Source: an uncultured Rikenellaceae bacterium
GTDB taxonomy: Bacteria; Bacteroidota; Bacteroidia; Bacteroidales; Rikenellaceae
DNA length: 7,049 bases
Direction of reading: 5' to 3'
Assembly (NCBI GenBank): GCA_947176715.1
Contig: CAMWRR010000099.1
Location: forward strand, 1 to 7,049
Notes under the pieces: generated by a model
The model's database searches: none
What the model was told of the DNA's origin: nothing
What the model saw: the letters and a program-made list of their open reading frames with translations, nothing else
Shown here: one piece after another, positions 1 to 5,834 of the stretch
Layout: each line of letters starts with the position of its first letter
How positions within the stretch are numbered: the stretch's first letter is position 1
Program-made: the position numbers and the translations under genes

Positions 1-898
1 CCGTACGGTGAGGCATGAAGCGGTAGCAACGGTGCACTACCCCGCCCCCCGAAGCCTCGGTGACGGTGATGCCGCTGTTCTCCGGCAGGGGTATGTCCAC
101 CGCCTCGGTGTCGAAGCTGTCGGCTATCCACTCCACCGTCTCTTCGTTCTCGTGGCGGTTGTAGGTGCAGGTGCTGTATATCAGTATGCCCCCCTCGGCG
201 AGCGCGTCCCATGCGTCGGCTATTATCCGCCGCCCCCTCTCCACGCACATGCGCACGTTATCGGGACTCCACTGTGCGAGCGCCTCCGGCTCCTTGCGGA
301 ACATGCCCTCGCCCGAGCACGGGGCGTCTATGACCATTATGTCGAAGAGGCCGCCCATCGCGCCGAACGCCGCCGGGTCGCTGCCGGTCACTATCGTGTT
401 GGCCAGCCCCCACTTGCGTATGTTGTCGGCAAGTATGGAGACGCGCCCTCTTATCACCTCGTTGGCCACCAGAGTGCCCCGCTCCCCGAGCAGCGACGAC
501 AGATGGGTGCTCTTGCCGCCGGGCGCGGCGCACAGGTCGAGAACGCACGGATGTTCCGACCCCGACATATCGAGCGCATGGCGTGCCAGATAACCCACGA
601 ACATGGAGCCCGCCTCCTGCACGTAATAGGCGCCGCCGTGGAAAGCGGGGTCGAGGGTGAATAGGGGACGCTCCGGGAGCGAGAACCCCTCGTCGCACCA
701 CGCCACCGGTACGGCTCCGTGAGGCGGACACCACCCCTTGCAGGGATTGGCCCGCACCGAACACGACGCCTCCCCCTCCAACGCCTCCAAGAACGGCGGT
801 ATCTCCTCCGGAGCGAGAAACTCACGGAGAGAGTCTATAAATGCGGGCGGGGGCGTAATGCCACTGTCGGGTCGTGCGGATGGTTGCGTACGCTTCAT
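1..898 (-). CDS. RsmF/NOL1-NOP2-Sun-family rRNA (cytosine-C5) methyltransferase, 3' end missing
   Basis: Predicted S-adenosylmethionine-dependent RNA m5C methyltransferase, most likely modifying 16S rRNA in the cytoplasm. The frame stays open from the ATG at 898 to the window edge, giving 299 residues. The family is usually about 450-480 aa in Bacteroidota, so roughly the last third is missing. Seen directly: the AdoMet-binding motif DLCAAPGGKS begins at D121; DAPCSGEGMFRK starts at D191 with the PC-motif cysteine C194; YSTCTY carries the second cysteine C244. In the family one of these cysteines attacks C6 of the target and the other releases the enzyme. YRFMPHRT at the edge matches the start of the RxxPH...GEGFF motif of the RsmF branch. 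The N-terminal region includes YYVQEAGSMF, also typical of the family. The start is fixed by an in-frame stop at 916-914. No Shine-Dalgarno or promoter was seen in the 62-bp gap, so transcription with the upstream kinase gene is likely. The exact rRNA target is inferred. Confidence 0.93.
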   Translation of the reverse strand, partial: MKRTQPSARPDSGITPPPAFIDSLREFLAPEEIPPFLEALEGEASCSVRANPCKGWCPPHGAVPVAWCDEGFSLPERPLFTLDPAFHGGAYYVQEAGSMFVGYLARHALDMSGSEHPCVLDLCAAPGGKSTHLSSLLGERGTLVANEVIRGRVSILADNIRKWGLANTIVTGSDPAAFGAMGGLFDIMVIDAPCSGEGMFRKEPEALAQWSPDNVRMCVERGRRIIADAWDALAEGGILIYSTCTYNRHENEETVEWIADSFDTEAVDIPLPENSGITVTEASGGGVVHRCYRFMPHRT

Positions 899-960
899 AT
901 TCGTATATGCGATTCAATCTGTCGGAAAAAGTTCGTCTGTCGGACGCTCGCGGCGGGAGC
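899..960. repeat. Short intergenic gap with 9-bp direct repeat
   Basis: This 62-bp gap lies between the deoxynucleoside kinase stop and the methyltransferase start. It contains TCTGTCGGA twice (918-926 and 936-944, plus strand), 18 bp apart start to start. No TAnnTTTG box or terminator-like hairpin was seen. The repeat may be chance or a minor regulatory element. Confidence 0.4.
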
Positions 961-1602
961 CTATCTCAGGCCGGCTTCACCAAGCGACAGTCCGCCACCG
1001 GGCAGGGCCAGCGCCTCCGTTATCTTCCCGGTGACCGCCTCGAAGTGGTCGGGGCTGAGGACGAAGTCGTACTTGTCGACGTCGATGGTTATGACACGCC
1101 CGTCATATCCGGCTATCCAGTCGTCGTAAAGCTCGTTCAACCCCTCCAGATACTCCGGCTGTATGCCCATCTCGTATTCGCGGCCACGACGGCGTATCTG
1201 GCTTATGAGCGTGGGAATGGAGGCCTTGAGATAGACTATCGCGTCGGGACGGCGTATCCCCGCGGCCAACAGGTCGAAGAAGGACATGTATAGCTCGTAG
1301 TCCGGCGTGGACATAAGCCCCATTCGGTTGAGGTTACGCACGAACACGTAGGCCTCCTCGAAGATGGTACGGTCCTGTATTATGTCGTTTCCGGAGTTCA
1401 TTATCTCCTTTACCTGCATAGTCTTCTTGCTCAGAAACGACATCTGCAGGTTGAACGACCAGCGGGCCATGTCCTGATAGAAGCTGTCGAGATACGGATT
1501 GTCGATGCGCTCGAAGAAGGGTTCGTAACCGAGCCTGCGGGAGAGCATCTCCACGAGCGAGGTCTTGCCGCTGCCTATGTTTCCGGATATAGCTATATAC
1601 AT
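961..1602 (-). CDS. Deoxynucleoside kinase (dAK/dGK-type, dNK family)
   Basis: A 213-aa cytosolic kinase predicted to transfer phosphate from ATP or another NTP to the 5'-OH of a deoxynucleoside, the first step of deoxynucleotide salvage. Seen directly: a P-loop GNIGSGKTS at residues 7-15; FFERIDNPYLDSFYQD at 29-44, matching the family's substrate-side segment; the DR motif in QDRTIFEEAYVF (D77-R78); and an arginine-rich lid RRRGREYEMGI at 137-147. Length and motif order fit the bacterial dAK/dGK/dCK branch rather than thymidine kinase. Substrate preference cannot be read from the sequence. The ATG at 1602 is chosen because the P-loop begins only six residues later, as is usual. The GH3 stop codon is 4 bases upstream and the purine run AGAGAG abuts the ATG, which suggests translational coupling in one operon. 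Fourteen of its 18 isoleucine codons are ATA. Confidence 0.93.
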   Translation of the reverse strand: MYIAISGNIGSGKTSLVEMLSRRLGYEPFFERIDNPYLDSFYQDMARWSFNLQMSFLSKKTMQVKEIMNSGNDIIQDRTIFEEAYVFVRNLNRMGLMSTPDYELYMSFFDLLAAGIRRPDAIVYLKASIPTLISQIRRRGREYEMGIQPEYLEGLNELYDDWIAGYDGRVITIDVDKYDFVLSPDHFEAVTGKITEALALPGGGLSLGEAGLR

Positions 1603-1606
1603 CTCT

Positions 1607-3781
1607 CTACTGTTTGGTTACCATATCGTGCAACGCCTCCACATAATCGCGCGACGGCGACAGGCGGGGTATCTTGTTCTGTCCGCCGAGCTTGCCGCGC
1701 GAGGCCATCCAGCGGTAGAAGGTGCCGGAGGGGAGAGCCTCTATGCGAGGGGCGTAGAGGGTGGTGTCGCCGTGACGCTTGGCGTCGTAGTCGGAGTTGA
1801 GACGACGCAAGGCGTTGTCCAGCTCGGCGGCGAAAATGGCCATGTCGGCAGGCTCTCTCTTGAACTCCACGAGCCACTCGTGGGCCCCCTTGGTGTCGGC
1901 CTCCATGAAGACGGGAGCTACCGTGTACTCCGCCACCTCGGCGTCCGTCGCCCGAGCCGCCTCGCCTATCGCCCGCTCGGCGTTGTCGACCATCAGCTCC
2001 TCGCCGAATGCGTTGATATACTGTTTGGTGCGACCGGTTATCTTTATCTTGTAGGGGTCGGTGGAGGTGAACATGACGGTGTCGCCTATCATATAACGCC
2101 ACAGACCGCCGCTCGTAGATATTATCATGGCGTAGTTGACACCCTTCTGCACCCCCTCCAGCGGCACGGCCTTTTCGGGGGTGTCGAGGTCGGAGACGGG
2201 CAAAAACTCGTAGAATATCTCGTAGTCGAGCATCAGCAACATGGCGTCGTCCTCCGGGGCGTCCTGTATGGCGAAGAAGCCCTCCGAGGCGTTGTAGGTC
2301 TCCATGTAGTGCATACGGTCGGAGGGGATGAGGCGACGGAATATCTCGCGGTAGGGCTGGAAGCTGACCCCGCCGTGCATGAATAGCTCCATGTGCGGCC
2401 ACACCTCCGTGATATTCCTCTTGCCCGTGTATTCGAGCACCCGGTTGAGCAACACGAGATTCCACGAGGGCACGCCCGCGAACGCCGTCACCCTCTCGCG
2501 GCTGCAACGCCGGCATATCGCCTCCACCTTGGCCTCGAACTCGGGTATGAGCGCCACCGACGGCGACGGAGTGCGGCTGAACGAGGCGTAGAACGGGGTG
2601 TTGCTTATAAGTATGGCCGACAGGTCGCCGGTGGGAACGCCGTCGCTCGACTCCAGACGACGGCTGCCGCCCAGTGTCATGGTCTTGCCGGAGAAGATGT
2701 CGCTCTGCGGATTGTTGCGCAGATAGAGGGCCATTACGTCTTTGGCGCCCCGGTAGTGGCAGTGTCTGAGCGATGTGGCAGTGATGGGTATGTATTTGCT
2801 CCTCTCGGCAGTGGTGCCCGACGATTTGGCGTACCATCGCGTGGGGGCGTCCCACAGTATGTTGCCCTCGCCGCCGCGTATGCGGTCGACAAAGGGGCGC
2901 AACAGGTCGTAGTCACGCACCGGCATGGCCCCGGCGAAACGCTCGTAGCCGCATCGCTCCGTTATTCCGCTCGCCGCACCGAAGGAGGGGATGAGGCGAC
3001 GGAATATCTCGCGGTAGGGCTGGAAGCTGACCCCGCCGTGCATGAATAGCTCCATGTGCGGCCACACCTCCGTGATATTCCTCTTGCCCGTGTATTCGAG
3101 CACCCGGTTGAGCAACACGAGATTCCACGAGGGCACGCCCGCGAACGCCGTCACCCTCTCGCGGCTGCAACGCCGGCATATCGCCTCCACCTTGGCCTCG
3201 AACTCGGGTATGAGCGCCACCGACGGCGACGGAGTGCGGCTGAACGAGGCGTAGAACGGGGTGTTGCTTATAAGTATGGCCGACAGGTCGCCGGTGGGAA
3301 CGCCGTCGCTCGACTCCAGACGACGGCTGCCGCCCAGTGTCATGGTCTTGCCGGAGAAGATGTCGCTCTGCGGATTGTTGCGCAGATAGAGGGCCATTAC
3401 GTCTTTGGCGCCCCGGTAGTGGCAGTGTCTGAGCGATGTGGCAGTGATGGGTATGTATTTGCTCCTCTCGGCAGTGGTGCCCGACGATTTGGCGTACCAT
3501 CGCGTGGGGGCGTCCCACAGTATGTTGCCCTCGCCGCCGCGTATGCGGTCGACAAAGGGGCGCAACAGGTCGTAGTCACGCACCGGCATGGCCCCGGCGA
3601 AACGCTCGTAGCCGCATCGCTCCGTTATTCCGCTCGCCGCACCGAAGGGGGTGCGTACGAGCGACCTGCAAAGAATATCGAACTGCCTGCGCTGCACCTC
3701 GAAAGGCTCGCGCATGAAGCGGTCTATCGCACGGAGCCTTCCGCCGAGCGTAAGAGAGACTGTCTTGGTCAGTAATGACAT
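1607..3781 (-). CDS. GH3-family acyl-adenylating enzyme with internal 221-aa tandem duplication
   Basis: A member of the GH3 branch of the ANL adenylate-forming superfamily. Plant GH3 enzymes activate acyl acids such as auxin or jasmonate with ATP and join them to amino acids; the substrate of bacterial versions is not known to me. The product is 724 aa, but removing one repeat copy gives 503 aa, the normal size. Residues 46-266 are repeated exactly as 267-487. The ATP-binding motif SSGTT therefore occurs twice (99-103 and 320-324), while the later motifs occur once: YNASEG (496-501), YMIGD (563-567), GRTKQYIN (583-590), and GGQNKIPRL near the C-terminus (699-707), whose lysine fits the C-terminal catalytic lysine position. 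The ATG at 3781 is chosen because the frame above it runs through a good promoter and unrelated leader. No Shine-Dalgarno is visible. It is first in an apparent operon with the deoxynucleoside kinase. The family is certain; activity of the duplicated form is doubtful, and an assembly error is a real alternative. Confidence 0.92.
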   Translation of the reverse strand: MSLLTKTVSLTLGGRLRAIDRFMREPFEVQRRQFDILCRSLVRTPFGAASGITERCGYERFAGAMPVRDYDLLRPFVDRIRGGEGNILWDAPTRWYAKSSGTTAERSKYIPITATSLRHCHYRGAKDVMALYLRNNPQSDIFSGKTMTLGGSRRLESSDGVPTGDLSAILISNTPFYASFSRTPSPSVALIPEFEAKVEAICRRCSRERVTAFAGVPSWNLVLLNRVLEYTGKRNITEVWPHMELFMHGGVSFQPYREIFRRLIPSFGAASGITERCGYERFAGAMPVRDYDLLRPFVDRIRGGEGNILWDAPTRWYAKSSGTTAERSKYIPITATSLRHCHYRGAKDVMALYLRNNPQSDIFSGKTMTLGGSRRLESSDGVPTGDLSAILISNTPFYASFSRTPSPSVALIPEFEAKVEAICRRCSRERVTAFAGVPSWNLVLLNRVLEYTGKRNITEVWPHMELFMHGGVSFQPYREIFRRLIPSDRMHYMETYNASEGFFAIQDAPEDDAMLLMLDYEIFYEFLPVSDLDTPEKAVPLEGVQKGVNYAMIISTSGGLWRYMIGDTVMFTSTDPYKIKITGRTKQYINAFGEELMVDNAERAIGEAARATDAEVAEYTVAPVFMEADTKGAHEWLVEFKREPADMAIFAAELDNALRRLNSDYDAKRHGDTTLYAPRIEALPSGTFYRWMASRGKLGGQNKIPRLSPSRDYVEALHDMVTKQ
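2321..2985 (-). repeat. Tandem repeat copy 2 (C-terminal side of GH3)
   Basis: This 665-bp stretch matches 2984-3648 at an offset of 663 bp, with no mismatch on reading through. The match fails at 2320 versus 2983 (c/a) on one side and at 2986 versus 3649 (a/g) on the other. The copies share only GG at 2984-2985. It encodes residues 267-487 of the GH3 protein and runs directly into the normal downstream sequence DRMHYMETYNASEG. Confidence 0.97.
2984..3648 (-). repeat. Tandem repeat copy 1 (N-terminal side of GH3)
   Basis: First copy in the direction of translation, encoding residues 46-266. It follows the normal N-terminal sequence ending LVRTP. It is joined head to tail to the second copy, producing the novel junction LIPS-FGAAS, whereas the ancestral order would be LIPS-DRMHY. 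The 663-bp period is divisible by three, so the frame is kept. Confidence 0.97.
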
Positions 3782-3808
3782 AGTTTCACGTTTTGGGTTG
3801 GCGTCATA

Positions 3809-3827
3809 TCCGTCCGGCAGAGACGGA
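3809..3827 (-). promoter_or_regulatory. Small hairpin in the GH3 leader
   Basis: TCCGTC (3809-3814) and GACGGA (3822-3827) form a perfect 6-bp inverted repeat around a 7-base loop. It sits in the predicted 5' leader, about 28 bases upstream of the GH3 start. There is no following T-run, so it is not an intrinsic terminator. It could be a protein-binding site, an mRNA-stability stem or chance. Confidence 0.45.
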
Positions 3828-3837
3828 CATATTGAAA

Positions 3838-3870
3838 CAAAGATACAAAAAGTCGGGCGCAGAAACAAAA
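3838..3870 (-). promoter_or_regulatory. Bacteroidota-type promoter for the GH3 operon
   Basis: On the minus strand, TTTTG (3870-3866) and TATCTTTG (3845-3838) are separated by 20 bases. This fits the Bacteroidota housekeeping pattern of TTTG near -33 and TAnnTTTG near -7. Transcription would start near 3831-3834, giving a leader of about 50 bases before the GH3 ATG. It probably serves the whole GH3-kinase-methyltransferase run, since no other minus-strand promoter was seen. Confidence 0.8.
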
Positions 3871-4139
3871 TAAGTTTGATTATCTTGAAACGGTGTCTCC
3901 AAACAGAGGCTTTCGTGCCATTGTCATACGGCAATACCGGCCCCACACAACTACATGTTTTCCGACAGAAGCCGCTCCATACGTCACAAAAAGCGAGCGA
4001 CTCACGGCAGACGGAGGCGTTCACCCGACGACAAGATTTTTGCGCAGTAATCCCATGACATTCATACAAATACCCCCTACATAGGCTGCATGTATTTTAC
4101 CGGGCAACGATATTTTCATACTATAAACAACACAAAATA
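3871..4139. other. Gene-free stretch with nothing recognised
   Basis: Between the back-to-back promoters of the GH3 operon and the tRNA lie about 270 bases in which I see no convincing gene, RNA or repeat. The GH3 frame happens to stay open upstream to 4069, but its translation is unlike any GH3 N-terminus and spans the promoter. The stretch becomes AT-rich from about 4081 toward the tRNA promoter. Confidence 0.6.
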
Positions 4140-4170
4140 TTTGCAATTTAAAAAATTATATCTACCTTTG
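4140..4170 (+). promoter_or_regulatory. Consensus promoter of the tRNA-fMet gene
   Basis: TTTG (4140-4143) is followed after 19 bases by TACCTTTG (4163-4170), an exact fit to the Bacteroidota TTTG / TAnnTTTG pattern. The tRNA begins 12 bases after the second box, so the primary transcript would carry only a very short 5' extension. The region around it is strongly AT-rich compared with the rest of the window. Confidence 0.87.
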
Positions 4171-4181
4171 CATCATCAAAC

Positions 4182-4254
4182 CGCGGAGTGGAGCAGTTGG
4201 CAGCTCGTTGGGCTCATAACCCAAAGGTCAGAGGTTCGAGTCCTCTCTCCGCTA
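4182..4254 (+). tRNA. Initiator tRNA-Met (fMet), anticodon CAT
   Basis: Complete cloverleaf of 73 nt. The acceptor is CGCGGAG with CTCCGCT, the D stem GAGC/GCTC with an 8-base loop, the anticodon stem TTGGG/CCCAA with loop CTCATAA (anticodon 4215-4217), and the T stem AGAGG/CCTCT with loop TTCGAGT. Three features mark it as the initiator rather than elongator Met or the AUA-reading Ile tRNA: the first base pair is broken (C1 opposite U72), the anticodon stem ends in three G-C pairs, and the D stem has A11-U24. The discriminator is A4254. The next three bases are CTA, so the CCA end is not encoded and must be added by the CCA-adding enzyme. Confidence 0.97.
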
Positions 4255-4263
4255 CTAATCTCG

Positions 4264-4295
4264 GACGATCTTCTTTTTCGGAGGTCGTCTTTTTT
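4264..4295 (+). terminator. Intrinsic terminator after tRNA-fMet
   Basis: GACGATCTTC (4264-4273) pairs with GGAGGTCGTC (4280-4289) as a 10-bp stem with two G-U wobbles and a 6-base T-rich loop. Six Ts follow at once (4290-4295). It lies 9 bases beyond the tRNA and ends what appears to be a single-gene transcript. Confidence 0.88.
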
Positions 4296-4385
4296 ATGTC
4301 TCCACCGCACACCGAAGCCGACAGGGACAAGATTACACGAGACCTTCCGAACGCGTAGTCGTGTCCGTACCACGGTTGTTTTAGC

Positions 4386-4393
4386 TATATTTG
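4386..4393 (+). promoter_or_regulatory. Probable -7 box (TATATTTG) of the kinase gene
   Basis: An exact TAnnTTTG octamer lies 7 bases before the ATG at 4401. No good TTTG was found 19-21 bases upstream, so the -33 element is weak or absent. If it works, transcription starts within a few bases of 4400 and the message is almost leaderless for the first ATG. An alternative in-frame ATG at 4431 would then have a leader of about 30 bases. Confidence 0.55.
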
Positions 4394-4400
4394 CATTACG

Positions 4401-5762
4401 ATGCGTGTCTACCCCAACATACTTAACTACATGGAGGCCCTTAAAGGGCGTCTGGTATGCGACGACAGAGGCGAGCCGATATACTTCTGCGGCAACAGGT
4501 CCGTGGTATTCAAGGCGAAGTGCGACGGGACGGTCCGTGCGCTCAAATGCTACACGCTCGACGATCCGTCGCGCCGGGAGCGGTATGCGGAGCTGTCGGA
4601 TGCGCTTGCCGGAGCGACGACGGGGATGTTCGTCGGGTATGACTATCTCGATGACCATATCGTTTGCGCCGACCAGAACGGCGATATCGGCAGTTTCGAT
4701 TGCGTGATGATGGAGTGGGTGGACGGACGGTCGCTTACATCGGCGCTATCGGAGGCGGTCTACTTCAACCGCAGAGACAAAATTGCGGAGCTGGCCCTGC
4801 GCTTCCTGCTACTGGCATCGGAGCTGTTGCGCTCGCCCTACGTTCACTGCGACATAAAACCCGACAACATAATGGTACGTGACGACGGCTCCCTTGTCAT
4901 AATAGACATCGACCCGGTGCGGCTCAGAGGCGACAGCAGACCGCGCACCGAGACGGGGACGCCCGGCTATCGACATCCGTCGGCAGGCAAGCTCAGGCGG
5001 GCAGACCATTGCGACGACTACCCTATCGTCACGGTAGCCGCCACGCTTTTCGCCTTGGCGGATAAGCCCGAACTATGGAGAGACGATGCCGACAGAGTGG
5101 TGTTCGACCCCGACGAGTGCGTGTCGGGATACTCCCGCAGAATGGCGGAGTTCGCCGAGAAGTGGCGCGACAGGCCCTATCTTCTGGAGCTGTTGGACAT
5201 GTTGCTGTCGGAGGGGGCGGCCATATACGGGGTTGCCGGGGCGATAGGGCGTGCCGCGGTATGTATCGCCGGCACGGAAGCCACAGGCGGCGACACAGAG
5301 CCGGCGGAGCTGTTCGACGATGCGATAGATTGCGGCCATGGAATAACGCTCGTATCGCTCGCCGGACAGTGGGGCTACCTCGCCCGCGACGGGGTGAGGC
5401 GATTCTACCCCACAGCGTTGCCTTTCAGCGACGGGGTGGCCGTCATGTCGGAGGGCGACGGCGTATGGTGCGCAAGAGACTACGAGCTTAAAACGGTGTT
5501 CCGCATAGAGTGCGAGGAGATGGGCTCCTACTCCGAGGGGCTGGCTCCCGTCAAGATAGGCGGCAAGTGGGGGTATGCGGACAAAAACGGAGCTGTGGCC
5601 ATAAGCCCGGCGTATGACAGTTGCGGCGCATTCTCGCACGGGTACGCCATAGTTCGCCGGGGAGAGCTTTACGGCGTGACAGACCGTGACGGCACATTAT
5701 CGCGCCATCTGTCGGAGACGGTAATAGTTCGCGACGAGGAGGGAGCGATAGCGGCCTTGTGA
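4401..5762 (+). CDS. Eukaryotic-type protein kinase with C-terminal WG repeats
   Basis: A 453-aa predicted Ser/Thr-type kinase fused to a WG-repeat domain. Kinase hallmarks seen: a reduced glycine loop GNRSVVFKA (31-39) with only one glycine; the ATP-anchoring lysine K49 in RALKCY; catalytic loop HCDIKPDNIM (149-158) with D151, K153 and N156; IDID (168-171) in place of DFG, with D169 the likely metal ligand; and TGTPGYRHPS (185-194) as the activation/APE-like segment. All key catalytic residues are present, so activity is plausible. After about residue 305 come four repeats with W/Y at 324 (QWGY), 356 (VWCA, degenerate), 390 (KWGY) and 424 (LYGV), spaced 32-34 residues. There is no signal peptide or membrane segment, so it is probably cytoplasmic. 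WG repeats are generally thought to be binding scaffolds; the partner and substrate are unknown. The start is uncertain between 4401 and the in-frame ATG at 4431. It is flanked by the tRNA terminator and a downstream promoter, so it may be transcribed alone. Confidence 0.87.
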   Translation: MRVYPNILNYMEALKGRLVCDDRGEPIYFCGNRSVVFKAKCDGTVRALKCYTLDDPSRRERYAELSDALAGATTGMFVGYDYLDDHIVCADQNGDIGSFDCVMMEWVDGRSLTSALSEAVYFNRRDKIAELALRFLLLASELLRSPYVHCDIKPDNIMVRDDGSLVIIDIDPVRLRGDSRPRTETGTPGYRHPSAGKLRRADHCDDYPIVTVAATLFALADKPELWRDDADRVVFDPDECVSGYSRRMAEFAEKWRDRPYLLELLDMLLSEGAAIYGVAGAIGRAAVCIAGTEATGGDTEPAELFDDAIDCGHGITLVSLAGQWGYLARDGVRRFYPTALPFSDGVAVMSEGDGVWCARDYELKTVFRIECEEMGSYSEGLAPVKIGGKWGYADKNGAVAISPAYDSCGAFSHGYAIVRRGELYGVTDRDGTLSRHLSETVIVRDEEGAIAAL

Positions 5763-5789
5763 GAGTTTGTCGATAAATGCGTATATTTG
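5757..5789 (+). promoter_or_regulatory. Probable promoter of the DUF3078-like gene
   Basis: TATATTTG (5782-5789) fits the Bacteroidota -7 box. The best upstream partner is TTG at 5757-5759, the last sense codon of the kinase gene, at a slightly long spacing of 22 bases. Transcription would start near 5796, leaving a leader of about 40 bases before the ATG at 5835. Read-through from the kinase gene is also possible because no terminator separates them. Confidence 0.55.
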
Positions 5790-5834
5790 CAACGAACCGA
5801 GCCAGCGGATGCTGACTTTATCTCTGTGCACATC

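Noticed and set aside
1565..2386. Long open frames antisense to the kinase and GH3 genes, including repeated ones at 2393 and 3056
   Set aside because: They are by-products of high GC content opposite well-recognised genes. Their duplication only mirrors the GH3 repeat and their translations match no family I know.
2321..3648. Mobile element explanation for the large repeat
   Set aside because: The repeat is coding GH3 sequence joined head to tail, with no transposase, terminal inverted repeats or target-site duplication.
3871..3878. TAAGTTTG on the plus strand as a promoter
   Set aside because: There is no -33 element, and no plus-strand gene follows before the tRNA, which has its own better promoter.
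3956..3970. TTTTCCGACAGA shared with the 918-929 region (opposite strand)
   Set aside because: A 12-base match between two places in a 7-kb window on either strand is expected by chance.
3782..4069. Upstream extension of the GH3 frame by 96 codons
   Set aside because: It crosses a consensus promoter and leader hairpin, has a Cys-rich composition unlike GH3 proteins, and MSLLTK at 3781 is a natural family start.
4182..4254. tRNA-Ile(CAT) or elongator tRNA-Met
   Set aside because: The unpaired 1-72 position, three G-C pairs closing the anticodon loop and A11-U24 mark the initiator tRNA.
5787..5834. Earlier start (TTG) for the DUF3078-like protein
   Set aside because: It lies inside the TATATTTG box and would put 16 polar residues ahead of a clear signal peptide.
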